A stretch of DNA of 64,000 bases from Sorangium cellulosum So ce56 (GTDB taxonomy: Bacteria > Myxococcota_A > Polyangia > Polyangiales > Polyangiaceae), in contig NC_010162.1 in NCBI RefSeq assembly GCF_000067165.1, positions 11,706,501-11,770,500 on the forward strand, in the 5' to 3' direction. A model generated the notes under the pieces. The model saw only the letters and a list, made by a program, of their open reading frames with translations. It was not told the DNA's origin and did no database searches. Made by a program: the position numbers and the translations under genes. This document shows, piece after piece, positions 50,005 to 58,636 of this stretch (position 1 is the stretch's first letter; each line of letters starts with the position of its first letter).

Positions 50005-52814
50005 TCGCCGGCACGCGCGATCGCGTCCACCACGACCTCGCCCTGCTCGACGCCGACGAGCGCCGCCGACCCTTCCTCGAGCTGGCCGCGCAGGATGAGC
50101 TCCGCGAGCGGCGCCTCGACGAGGCGCGCGATCGTGCGCTTCATCGGCCGGGCGCCGAGCTCCGGGTCGAACCCCCCGGCGTCGAGCAGCGCGTCGATCG
50201 CCTCGGGCTCGACCTCGAGCTCCACGCCGCGCGCCTCGAGCTCGCGCTCCAGGCCGCCGAGCAGCCGCCGCGTGATCTCGGCGACGTCCGCCCGCGTGAG
50301 CGGCGCGAAGCAGAGGACCTCGTCGATGCGGTTGTAGAGCTCGGGCGGCAGCGCGGCGCGGGCCGCGGAGAGCATCGTCTCCCCGAGGCGCTCGGGCGAC
50401 ACGGCCGAGGAGCTGCGGGCGAAGCCCACGGAGCGCTCGGACCGGAGCGCGCCGGCCTCCGCCGCGCCGAGGTTCGAGGTCATCACGAGGACCGTGTTCG
50501 TGAAGTCCACCCGCCGGCCTCGTCCGTCGGTCAGGCGGCCCTCGTCGAAGACCTGGAGGAACGCCTCGAGCACGTCGCGGTGCGCCTTCTCGATCTCGTC
50601 GAGCAGCACCACCTGGTACGGCCTCCGCCGCACCGCCTCGGTGAGCTGGCCGCCCGCCTCGTGGCCGACGTAGCCGGGCGGCGCGCCGACGAGGCGCGCG
50701 ACCGCGTGCGACTCCGCGTACTCGGAGAAGTCGAGCCGCGTCATCGCGTCGGGCGAGTGGAACAGCGCCTCGGCGATGGCCTTCGCCGTCTCCGTCTTGC
50801 CCACGCCGGTCGGCCCCAGCAGAAGGAACGACCCGATCGGGCGGCGCGCGCGCAGGCCGGCCGCGTTCCGGCGGAGCACCCGCGCGATGCGCGAAAGCGC
50901 CTCGCCGTGGCCGACGACGTTCTCGGCGAGGAGCGTCTCCAGCGAGAGCATCCGCTCGCGATCGGTCTCGAGCAGCCGCTCGACCGGCAGGTCGGCGAGC
51001 TCGGAGACCACCTCGGCGACCTCGGCGGGGCCCACCTGCCGCGCCGGCTGCGCAGGCTCATGGAGCGCCGCGTGCGCCGCGTGCGACGTGCGTGACGCGC
51101 GTGACGCGCGTGACGCCGACGACGCGCGCCGCCGCGTGCGCGCGCCCGCGAGGTCGAGGATCGAGAGCGCCTTGTCGGGCAGCGCGCGCCCGGGCAGGTA
51201 GCGCACGGACCAGGCGACGGCCGAGGCCAGCGCCTCGTCGGTGAACGCGAGCCCGTGGTGCGCGCCGAGCCCCACCGCGACGCTCTGGAGCAGCAGGAAC
51301 GCCTCGTCCTCCTCGGGCTCGTCGATCTCGACGATCGTGAAGCGCCGCGCGAGCGCCGGGTCGACCTCGATGCTCTTCCTGTACTCCTCGGGCGTGGCGG
51401 TGCCGATCATCGTGAGCTCGCCGCGGGCGAGCGCGAGCTTGATCTCGGCCATCGCCTCGTCGAGCGCGCCGCTGCCGAAGAGCTCCGACAGGCCGTCGAT
51501 GAACAGGATGACCCGCCCGCCCGCCTCGCGGACCTCGGACCGGAGCGCGGACAGGCGCTCGCTCAGCGCGCCGCGCGCGCCGGTGCCGGCGAGGAGCTCC
51601 GAGGGCACGAGCTCGACAACGACGCGCGGCTCCCGCTCGTCGAACGCGAGCCGGTGCGCCACGCCGCGCGCGACGGAGGTCTTGCCGACGCCCGCCGGGC
51701 CGAGGAGGCAGGGGTTGTTCGCGTGGCGCTTGGCCAGGACGTCGAGCGCCTGCTCGATCTCGTGCTCGCGGCCGACGATCGGCTCGAGCTCCCCCTGCAC
51801 CGCCGCGAGCGAGAGGTTGTGCCCGAGCGAGGCGAGGGCCGGGAAGCGCGCGCGGTCGAGGGTGAAGCGCGCCGCGAGGGCGGCGCTCGCGGCGGCGCTC
51901 GTGGCGGTCGGCGGCGCGAGCGGCGGGAGCGGCCGCCCCGGCGCGGGCGCGGCGGGCGAGGCGGCGGAAGCGGGGGCAGGGGAGGCCGAGGACGCCGGGG
52001 AGGGGGTGGGCGTGAGGGCGATCGGCTCGGCGGCGGCCAGCGCGTCGGCCGGGGCCGCGGCGGGGCGGGGGCGCCCCGGCGGGAACAGCGGCGTCGGCGG
52101 AAACAGCGGCACCGTGACGCCCGGGCCGGCGCCCTTGGCGGGCCGCGACTCCGGCGCGCCGGCGCCCCTGGCGGGCCGCGGCTCCGGGACGGCGACGCCG
52201 GCGCCCCTGGCGGGCCGCGGCTCCGGGATGGCGACGCCGGCGCCCCTGGCGGGCCGCAGCTCCTGGGACGTGCGCGGCGCGCGCGGCGTGCGCGCCGGAT
52301 CGGCGGCCTCGCCGCGGGCGCGGCGCGCCGTGGTCGCCGCGGCCGGCGCGGGCGGCGTCTCCGGCGCGCCGCCGTCCTGGAGCAGCCGCGCGGGCGTCCG
52401 CCGCGCCTGCACCACGCCGAGCGCGATCTGGAGCGCCGCGGTCCGCAGCCGCCCGAGGTCGACCCCCGACTGGGTGAGCGCGCGGTGCGCGGCCGAGCTG
52501 CGGTCGGACAGGAGCGCGAGCAGCAGGTGGAGCGCCGCGGGCTCCTTCGCGGTCGCTCGCTTCGCGACGTCGCGCGCGCCCCCCATCGCCCGGCCGATCG
52601 GATCGGGGCCCTCGTCGTCGACCGAGCGGGTCGCCTTGAGCAGGGCCTCGTCGTCGAGCCGCCGATCGCGGAGCAGATCCGCGGCGGGGCCTCCGCTCAG
52701 GGCGATGGCCGCGAGGAGGTGCACGCTCGACAGGCGCTCCTTGCGCTGGGCGGCGAGGTCCTGCGCGAGCTTGCGCAGCGTGACGAGCTCGGCGTGGGAG
52801 CGAGGGCTGGTCAT
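49977..52814 (-). CDS. ClpA/ClpC-type AAA+ unfoldase with altered first Walker B
   Basis: A 945-residue Clp ATPase from the ATG at 52814 (a GTG 11 codons upstream is possible). Residues 1-150 are Clp_N repeats. Residues about 155-330 are an unusual Pro/Ala-rich insert with repeats of EPRPARGAGV. D1 has Walker A GPAGVGKTS near 375, but Walker B reads ILFIDGLSEL near 436, with Gly in place of the catalytic Glu (FIDEIH in the family). D2 is intact: GPTGVGKTETAK near 660, VVLLDEIEKAH near 738, and MTSNLG. A VGF tripeptide near 795 (SERSVGFARS) matches the ClpP-docking loop of ClpC. Likely unfolds substrates for ClpP, driven mainly by D2. Confidence 0.92.
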   Translation of the reverse strand: MTSPRSHAELVTLRKLAQDLAAQRKERLSSVHLLAAIALSGGPAADLLRDRRLDDEALLKATRSVDDEGPDPIGRAMGGARDVAKRATAKEPAALHLLLALLSDRSSAAHRALTQSGVDLGRLRTAALQIALGVVQARRTPARLLQDGGAPETPPAPAAATTARRARGEAADPARTPRAPRTSQELRPARGAGVAIPEPRPARGAGVAVPEPRPARGAGAPESRPAKGAGPGVTVPLFPPTPLFPPGRPRPAAAPADALAAAEPIALTPTPSPASSASPAPASAASPAAPAPGRPLPPLAPPTATSAAASAALAARFTLDRARFPALASLGHNLSLAAVQGELEPIVGREHEIEQALDVLAKRHANNPCLLGPAGVGKTSVARGVAHRLAFDEREPRVVVELVPSELLAGTGARGALSERLSALRSEVREAGGRVILFIDGLSELFGSGALDEAMAEIKLALARGELTMIGTATPEEYRKSIEVDPALARRFTIVEIDEPEEDEAFLLLQSVAVGLGAHHGLAFTDEALASAVAWSVRYLPGRALPDKALSILDLAGARTRRRASSASRASRASRTSHAAHAALHEPAQPARQVGPAEVAEVVSELADLPVERLLETDRERMLSLETLLAENVVGHGEALSRIARVLRRNAAGLRARRPIGSFLLLGPTGVGKTETAKAIAEALFHSPDAMTRLDFSEYAESHAVARLVGAPPGYVGHEAGGQLTEAVRRRPYQVVLLDEIEKAHRDVLEAFLQVFDEGRLTDGRGRRVDFTNTVLVMTSNLGAAEAGALRSERSVGFARSSSAVSPERLGETMLSAARAALPPELYNRIDEVLCFAPLTRADVAEITRRLLGGLERELEARGVELEVEPEAIDALLDAGGFDPELGARPMKRTIARLVEAPLAELILRGQLEEGSAALVGVEQGEVVVDAIARAGERRYAACSS

Positions 52815-52896
52815 CCTTGCAGAGGTCTCCGGGCTCGGGGTTCGCACGCCGGGCGAAGGCGGGCCAAGTTTCGGAGGCCGGCGGCCGCGCGCCGCG

Positions 52897-54360
52897 TCAC
52901 TGAGGGATCACCTCCTCGGTCTTGCAGACGGGCGGGGCGGCGGAGGACCCCTCGGCGCACCCGAGGCGCACCGCGCGCAGCTGCGAGGCGGACGAGCTCG
53001 ACGGCCGCTCCGCCCACGCGATCAAGAGCCCGCGACCGCGCTGCGCGAGCATCGACAGGCTGCCTTCGACCTTCCCTCCCGGGAACAGGGTGGTCATCGA
53101 GATCAACGTGCCCTCCGCGTCGAGGCGGCGGAGCACGATCCGGTCCTGGCCGCGCGTGTTCGTCTCGACGACCGCGACCACCAGGTCTCCGTCCACCTGC
53201 TCGGCGGCCAGCGATTCCGCGACGGGCGTGGAGCACGAGGGGACGGTGATGGGGGGCAGCGCGACCTCCCCCGCAGGGGTCATGCGCGCGACGCGCAGCG
53301 CGCTCGGCGCGTCCTCGAGCGGCGCGAGGGTCCAGGCGAGCCACGCGCCGTCCGGGCGGGGGGCCATGCGGAGGCGCGCGACCGGCGCGGCCTCGTGGAT
53401 CGCCTCCTTCGAGGCCATCGCGCCGCCGTTAAGGCCGATGCCGATGCCGTCTGTGGAGTACCGCCCCAGGTAAATGGTCGTCGCCGCTCCGACGCCCGGG
53501 TACTTCACGTCGCACGGATTCCACCCGAACTTCCACTCGGCGGGCGCGCCTACCGCGGCGCCGATGAGCCAGTAGTGCAGCACCCATCCCGTATCCTCTT
53601 CATCCACTCGCGTCCACCGTGCCGCGTCGACGGCGATGGGCGTTGTTGCGCACCCGAGGTGCATCCCGAACATCGAGTGGCCCACCCCTTCCGACACGGT
53701 GCCGCCCACCATCGAGTACCGCGGGCCGGGCTCGTGGACCTCGGTGATCGCGAGCTGTTCCGCCCCTGAGGAACGAAACGACACGATGCGTTCACCGTAG
53801 TACGTGCCGATGTGCTGCGACCATGAAGAGAAGGGCTCGCTGCCCTCGCTCCAGGCGCGCGCGGTCCTGAAAAAGCCGCCTGGCGGCAGGGGATCCGGGA
53901 AGGGGGTCGTGTAGCGCTCTCGGTAAACGACCACGGACTCGAAGTTGTCATCGTCGTCGAGCGGATAGAGCTGTGCCACCGCGAAGGCCTCGCCCGGGAT
54001 GGTCTGGTGTTTTGCGTCCAGCGCCAGCGCCGGCTCGCTGAAGGCGGGCGGCTGCGCTGACCAGGGATCCAGGGTGACGCGCTGGACGACCCGGCCTCCG
54101 GTCGGGGTCGCGGACGAGGCATAGAGATAGACCGGCGCGTCCTTGGCCCCGAGGACCCACTGAGGATCGAGCAGGTCCGTGCCCGGCTGCGCGAGGCTCA
54201 GCACGGGCCCCGCGGGCGCGAGCGCGCTGCAGGCGGCTGCCGTGCCGGAGGCCGCGGGCGGTTCCTCCACCGAGAGCGCGCCGGACGGCTCGTCTGGAAC
54301 CGCCGAGCACGCCGTGAGCGCAGGGAGAGCGAGGAGCGCCAGCCATGTCCCACATCGCAT
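52897..54360 (-). CDS. Large secreted lipoprotein, hypothetical
   Basis: A 487-residue exported protein, ATG 54360, with signal peptide MRCGTWLALLALPALTAC ending in a lipobox. The mature part is beta-rich with several repeat-like units (VLGAKDAPVYLYASSATPTG, GAWLAWTLAPLEDAPSALRV, GDLVVAVVETNTRGQDRIVL, RGLLIAWAERPSSS), similar to blades of a propeller with W/Y anchors. Such proteins in myxobacteria are usually outer-membrane surface lipoproteins of unknown function. It begins after a 171-base gap downstream of the GH18-type gene. Confidence 0.8.
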   Translation of the reverse strand: MRCGTWLALLALPALTACSAVPDEPSGALSVEEPPAASGTAAACSALAPAGPVLSLAQPGTDLLDPQWVLGAKDAPVYLYASSATPTGGRVVQRVTLDPWSAQPPAFSEPALALDAKHQTIPGEAFAVAQLYPLDDDDNFESVVVYRERYTTPFPDPLPPGGFFRTARAWSEGSEPFSSWSQHIGTYYGERIVSFRSSGAEQLAITEVHEPGPRYSMVGGTVSEGVGHSMFGMHLGCATTPIAVDAARWTRVDEEDTGWVLHYWLIGAAVGAPAEWKFGWNPCDVKYPGVGAATTIYLGRYSTDGIGIGLNGGAMASKEAIHEAAPVARLRMAPRPDGAWLAWTLAPLEDAPSALRVARMTPAGEVALPPITVPSCSTPVAESLAAEQVDGDLVVAVVETNTRGQDRIVLRRLDAEGTLISMTTLFPGGKVEGSLSMLAQRGRGLLIAWAERPSSSSASQLRAVRLGCAEGSSAAPPVCKTEEVIPQ

Positions 54361-54531
54361 CCGGTACCTCCGAGGTGACGGTCGAGGCTGTGTGGCCGCA
54401 CCTCGTCGCCGCCATCACCCGTTCTTCGGGACCGGGAGGATCGCTCTGGCCCCACGGCCGGGCGGCGTCCGGGGCGCAGGGCCGCGTCACCCCGCACTCC
54501 GGCCGCTCCGCCGCGCGCGGTCGCGCTGTGG

Positions 54532-55665
54532 TCAGAGCCCCGCGGCGAGGAACCGGGCGAGGAAGCCGCGGGTGCCGGCGTCTCCGAGGGAGTTGCACAC
54601 CGGCGAGGCGGCGCCGATCGGGCAGTCGACGTCGCGGTCGTAGGACCAGTAGTGGACGCCGCCGAGGCCCTGGGACCTGGCGAAGGCGGCGGTCTCGTCG
54701 ACGTCGGTGAGCGTGTAGAGCTCGCCGCGGACGTCATTGCCGCCGATCATCGGGGTGAGCTCGATGTTGGCGTAGGGCACGCCGAAGTGATCGTGCAGGT
54801 TGTACGCGGCCTGGATCGCCGACTGGCCCATGTCGCACTGGCCGCCGGACACGACGCACACGGCGGGACCGGGCGAGCCGTAGTTCATGGTCATCAGGTT
54901 GACGGTGACGTAGCTGGGCCAGGTCGCTGCGCTGCCGTCGAAGCCGAAGACGTCGGCGATCGCGGCCATGGCGGTGTCGCCGAGGACGTTGAGGCTCGAG
55001 CCGATGTCGCTGCCGAGGGAGCGCGCCGTCGACGCGCCCTCGTTGCTGGCGAGGGTCGCCAGGGTCAGGCTGAAGCGCAGGTTCGGGTATGCGGCGTGCG
55101 CGGTCTCGAGGCGCTGCACCAGCGCTGCGATCGCGCGTGGTGACTGGCCGGCTTCGATGTCGAGGTCGACGCCGACCAGGTGCGGTCCGGCCCAGCGATC
55201 GAGGAAGGCCGCAAAGCCTGCGTCGGAGCCGCAGGTGAACGAGCCCGCCGCGCCGCCGGTCGACAGGATGTAGCCGACGCCGGCGGCCTCGAGCACCGGG
55301 ACGTTGGCGGCGGCCATCGCCGCGCCGGGCACGTCGCCCCAGCGCTCGTCGCCGCACTCGCCGGTGGCGAAGGCCAGGCTGACGACGTTGCCGCCGGCGG
55401 CGCTGAGGTCGTCGGCGAACACGGTCTGGGTCCCCGACACCTTCGTGGAGATCACGCTGGTGTCCCAGTTCATGTGGACGCCGGTGTCCTTGTAGGGGCC
55501 GAACAGGAGCGCGCCGTTCCCGTTGCCGGCGTCGCCGCCGCCGTTGCCGTTGCCGTTGCCGCCATCGCCGCCGCCGCCGCCGTTGCCGGTGTCGTCGCCG
55601 CCGCCGCATGCGGAGGCGAAGCTCGCCGCGGCGAGCAGGGAGAGGAGGAGGGGGCAGCTCTTCAT
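54532..55665 (-). CDS. GH18-type secreted hydrolase (chitinase-like) lipoprotein
   Basis: A 377-residue secreted enzyme. The ATG at 55665 starts a signal peptide (MKSCPLLLSLLAAASFASAC) with lipobox; the longer frame upstream is repeat-derived. A Gly/Asn-rich tether (GGGGDGGNGNGNGGG) follows. The TIM-barrel part has YILSTGGAAGSF, then HLVGVDLDIEAGQ near residue 170, which keeps the GH18 D-x-D-x-E signature and the catalytic Glu. Later NLMTMNYGSPGPAV and GGVHYWSYDRDVDC give the conserved strand with Met/Tyr and the Trp. Likely cleaves chitin or peptidoglycan-type N-acetylglucosamine links; exact substrate uncertain. Confidence 0.9.
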   Translation of the reverse strand: MKSCPLLLSLLAAASFASACGGGDDTGNGGGGGDGGNGNGNGGGDAGNGNGALLFGPYKDTGVHMNWDTSVISTKVSGTQTVFADDLSAAGGNVVSLAFATGECGDERWGDVPGAAMAAANVPVLEAAGVGYILSTGGAAGSFTCGSDAGFAAFLDRWAGPHLVGVDLDIEAGQSPRAIAALVQRLETAHAAYPNLRFSLTLATLASNEGASTARSLGSDIGSSLNVLGDTAMAAIADVFGFDGSAATWPSYVTVNLMTMNYGSPGPAVCVVSGGQCDMGQSAIQAAYNLHDHFGVPYANIELTPMIGGNDVRGELYTLTDVDETAAFARSQGLGGVHYWSYDRDVDCPIGAASPVCNSLGDAGTRGFLARFLAAGL

Positions 55666-55796
55666 CGGGTCCTCGTGAAGGGGCTTCGGGTTCGATCCCG
55701 GGCTTGCACGAGGATAGAGCGCTGCTCGCGAGCGCGGCACGTCGTGGCCGACCGGCAGGTGGTGAACTTCAGAGCGGAGCCTACCGGGAGTCGCCG

Positions 55797-56040
55797 GGTG
55801 AGTTGAAACTCTGCTTGGAAGCTGTCGAGAGGCTCCGGGGAGATGTCGAGCTCTGGCCGGACGTTGGCGGGAGCCACCCGGGTGAGTTGAAACTCTGCTT
55901 GGAAGCTGTCGAGAGGCTCCGGGGAGATGTCGAGCTCTGGCCGGACGTTGGCGGGAGCCACCCGGGTGAGTTGAAACTCTGCTTGGAAGCTGTCGGGAGG
56001 CTCCGGGGAGAGCTCGAGCTCTGGACGGAGGCTGCCGGGG
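55797..56040. repeat. 84-bp tandem repeat, about 2.9 copies
   Basis: The motif AGTTGAAACTCTGCTTGGAA starts at 55801, 55885 and 55969, an exact 84-base period; the first two units are nearly identical and the third diverges at its 3' part. The period is a multiple of three, so frames stay open on both strands, but no start, ribosome site or domain supports a protein. It fills much of the 759-base divergent gap 55666-56424 and may carry multiple regulator sites. Confidence 0.9.
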
Positions 56041-56045
56041 GTGAC

Positions 56046-56059
56046 GGTCAACGTTGACC
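56046..56059. promoter_or_regulatory. Perfect 14-bp palindrome, candidate operator
   Basis: GGTCAACGTTGACC at 56046-56059, with a further half site GGTCAA at 56066, just beyond the 84-bp repeats and 366 bases upstream of the gene at 56425. Palindromes of this size are typical of dimeric regulator sites. The rest of 56073-56424 has no recognised feature. Confidence 0.5.
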
Positions 56060-56424
56060 CACAACGGTCAAGATTGCCTGTAGCGCACGATGACCTGACC
56101 GCAGTCGACCGAGCCCCCCAACGAGAGCCTCGCCGGCGTCTCTTTCTCGTGCCGACGGATCTCCGGACGTGCAGGGGCGCCAGCCGGACGGAGAGACGAG
56201 GAAATCGACGGGCTCGGGTCGATTTTCGTGACCCGATCGGGGTCGAGCTCCCGATTTATCTCCTCGACGGGACGGAAGGACGCCGGGCGACGGAGCCCCT
56301 TCGCGCGGCGCGCTCGGTCCCGCCGGCACGGGTCCATCGTTCGCTCGCGCTGCTTGCGTGGCGACGGCCCGGGTCGAACGCAACCGACAGACTCCCTTTT
56401 CGAGGAGACTTCAGGAGGAGAGAT

Positions 56425-57369
56425 ATGCCTGCCGTGATCAAGTCGAAGAAGCGCTCTGCGGCCGCCATGCCAGCTGGAGAGCCGACGTATCCCTCGCCCA
56501 TCTACTCTCCTGCGATCGGCAAGAAGGCGCTCGAGGCGCTCGCCCCGGCGCTCGACCGCCTCGCCGAGGCCGACCTCGTGACCGTGAGGCTGGACGTCGA
56601 GGCGGCCACGTATGCGGCCCTCGGCGTCGCCGGATTCGTGTCCTCGCCCGACGTTCGTGCGCGCTTCGCGCTGTTGCCCCGGGAGGAGTTCGACATGACG
56701 TACCTCGACGAGCTCGAGCTCGTGTGCTTCGCCGCGCTCCATGCGCTGGCCGAGGCCCGCGCCGCCGGCGCGCTCACGACGACGGACGCGCGGCTCCCCA
56801 TCGAAATCATCAGCGAGGCGACGGAGATCGAGGGGCGCATGCAGGCGCTATGCGAGTACCACCTCTCGGACGACCCGGCGATCAGGCCGGAGCTCGATCG
56901 TCTGCGGCCCGGCACCGGGCACCGCGACCTCGCGAACGACCTGCTCGGATACGCCCGGATCTACGAGCTTCGCGCCGACGTGGTGAAGGACGACCGGAAG
57001 CTCTACCGGGCCGGGGACGCGGCGCGCGCGCGGGAACTGGCCGGGGTGATGGTCCAGCGGCGCTCGACGGCGATGACGCCCAAGGCGCGAGAGGCCTACG
57101 GCCGGTACGTGCGGGTCTGGACGCTGCTCTGCCGGCGCTACGACGAGGTGCGGGCGGCGGCGCTGTGGCTGTGGCGGAGGAGCGCGCGCGTGCAGGAGCG
57201 GTTCCCCTCGCTGTTCGCCGCGGGCCGGCCGAACTCGGGCCGACCGAGGAAGGAGAGTGAGTCGGACAGGCGTCGGGAGAGCGACGGTGGCGGGAGCGGG
57301 CGCGTGGCAGGCGGGGAAGAGGCGGTGGAGACGCCCTCCCCGGAGGGCGTGGAGGGAAGCCGTTCGTGA
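56425..57369 (+). CDS. Unrecognised soluble protein
   Basis: A 314-residue protein. The ATG at 56425 has a strong AGGAGGAG site; the open frame upstream reads through repeats and is not needed. Residues about 40-260 are helical: IGKKALEALAPALDRLAEAD, FDMTYLDELELVCFAALHAL, IEIISEATEIEGRMQALCEY, GHRDLANDLLGYARIYELRA, YGRYVRVWTLLCRRYDEVRA. The last 50 residues are charged and low complexity. No signal peptide. The amphipathic helices and length suggest a member of a multicopy myxobacterial family of unknown function, often found near mobile or decayed DNA as here. I do not recognise a named domain. Confidence 0.7.
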   Translation: MPAVIKSKKRSAAAMPAGEPTYPSPIYSPAIGKKALEALAPALDRLAEADLVTVRLDVEAATYAALGVAGFVSSPDVRARFALLPREEFDMTYLDELELVCFAALHALAEARAAGALTTTDARLPIEIISEATEIEGRMQALCEYHLSDDPAIRPELDRLRPGTGHRDLANDLLGYARIYELRADVVKDDRKLYRAGDAARARELAGVMVQRRSTAMTPKAREAYGRYVRVWTLLCRRYDEVRAAALWLWRRSARVQERFPSLFAAGRPNSGRPRKESESDRRRESDGGGSGRVAGGEEAVETPSPEGVEGSRS

Positions 57370-57911
57370 GCCGGGGGCCACCAGCCGCCTCGAGCCCACG
57401 CGAGGAAAGAGCGGCGACGGGGCTGGTGCATGCTGGCACGGCGCTGGGTCGTGGGGCCATGCCGGCTCCAGGCGTCGCCTCTGCTGCTCCTGCTCGAACT
57501 TCGGTGGCAGCCTCAAATTAAGTCTGCATTATCATCCGATTGTGTCGGCCATCGTCGTCGACGAGACACGCTGGCCAGCGTTCGGCGCTGAGCCGCACCC
57601 ACCCGCCCCACAGCTCCCGCCCCTCTGCCACCACCGCCGAGGCGTCGATCCTCCGCGCGGCCGAACCCATGGAGCCATACGGCGCAGCCGCCGGCGAGCG
57701 CGAGGTCCAGCGGGACGACGCCCGAGTGGAACCGCTGGTTCGGCCCGAGCGCAAGCGGAGAACGGAACCCAGGTAATACCTTTCACTACCACGACGGCTA
57801 CTGTTGTCCCAAGACCGCGCAGTTGACTGGCATCTCGCCGAGCGCGTAGCCTTACAGGCTTCCTAGCTAGAGCGACAAACGGGTTGAAACCGCCAGAAGA
57901 GAGCAGAATTC
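57370..57911. other. Gene-free spacer
   Basis: No supported gene. Composition falls towards A/T after about 57500, with stop codons in all frames, in contrast to the genes around. It runs up to the palindrome at 57912. It may be decayed DNA; nothing specific is recognised. Confidence 0.5.
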
Positions 57912-57982
57912 GAACCGCCAAGGCGCCAAGGACGCCAAGAGAATCACAAGAATCTTGGCGTCTTATGGCGCCTTGGCGGTTC
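57912..57982. repeat. 71-bp palindrome of the CCGCCAAGG type
   Basis: GAACCGCCAAGGCGCCAAGG onward at 57912-57940 pairs with its near complement at 57953-57982. It is related to the inner arms of the palindrome at 10533-10701 (same AACCGCCAAG...GCCAAGAG). It lies between convergent transcription units (56425 gene and the remnant at 58013) and may serve as a terminator or be a dispersed repeat. Confidence 0.85.
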
Positions 57983-58012
57983 ACTTCTCGCTCGCTCAAC
58001 GTGATCGGTGCC

Positions 58013-58372
58013 CTAGGCTAGCGTGCTGCCGGTCAGCGTTTCGGCGGTAAATGGCCTCCCCTCCACAGTCGCGAGCGCCGCCATGTGGACGTAGAGCACC
58101 CGGTCGTCGCGCCGATCGTCGAGTGGCGTCGTCGTCCCTGGAGCCGCTTTCCCGAGGAGTTGCTCAAAGCGCGCGACTGCATCCTGGAAAATCTCGGTGC
58201 GCATGGGCTCGCCGTGGACGGACGGTGAGCGCTTCGTCTGCGCGTTCTTGGGCTTCCTTGTCGTGAGGAGGCGCTTCACCTCCCGCACCTTGCCGGAGGC
58301 CTCCGAGGCGCTTCGGCACGCAACCACGATCTGGTGGGGCCATACGTCAGTGGATGCCACATGGGCCTGCAA
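58013..58372 (-). pseudogene. Possible C-terminal remnant of a STAND/NACHT-type ATPase
   Basis: The frame of 119 codons contains FEQLLGKAAPGTTTP, then DDRVLYVHMAALATVEGRPF, which resembles the segment after the sensor motif in myxobacterial STAND ATPases (pattern LYLHMAAL). The usual P-loop and other domains are absent, base composition is lower in G+C than the neighbours, and no ribosome site precedes it. It is read as a gene fragment, with low certainty. Confidence 0.35.
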
Positions 58373-58500
58373 CGAGTGGATCGAGACTTGCCGTAATCGC
58401 GGGGGCTGCGGGTCTTTCAGGCTGAATTTCTAAGCCACCCGGATGCTCCCGGAACCGCGCCCCTGCCGCAGGCTGAGAGATCACCTCGCGGCGGCGTCTG

Positions 58501-58630
58501 CGGCGAGCGCCGGCGGGTGGTGGTCAAGTTTGAACATGAAGGCGGGAAGGTGGGAAGAAAGCTCGATGTTCCTCCCGCCTTCATTTGGACTCCCTCTGGG
58601 CAAAGTTGACCACCACCCGCCGGCGAGCCG
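58501..58630. repeat. Long palindrome with 24-bp arms
   Basis: CGCCGGCGGGTGGTGGTCAA onward at 58508-58531 pairs with its complement at 58602-58625 with one mismatch, and the outer flanks CGGCGAG... extend the symmetry. An inner stem TGAAGGCGGGA / TCCCGCCTTCA lies inside. It abuts the 3' end of the lipoprotein gene (stop at 58637) and could terminate it. Confidence 0.85.
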
Positions 58631-58636
58631 TTCAAT

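Noticed and set aside
55797..56040. Regular repeats suggestive of a CRISPR array
   Set aside because: The 84-bp units are contiguous tandem copies without unique spacers, and no cas genes are near.
54532..56064. Longer 510-codon frame for the GH18-type gene
   Set aside because: The extra 133 codons come from the 84-bp repeats, and the signal peptide with lipobox begins at 55665.
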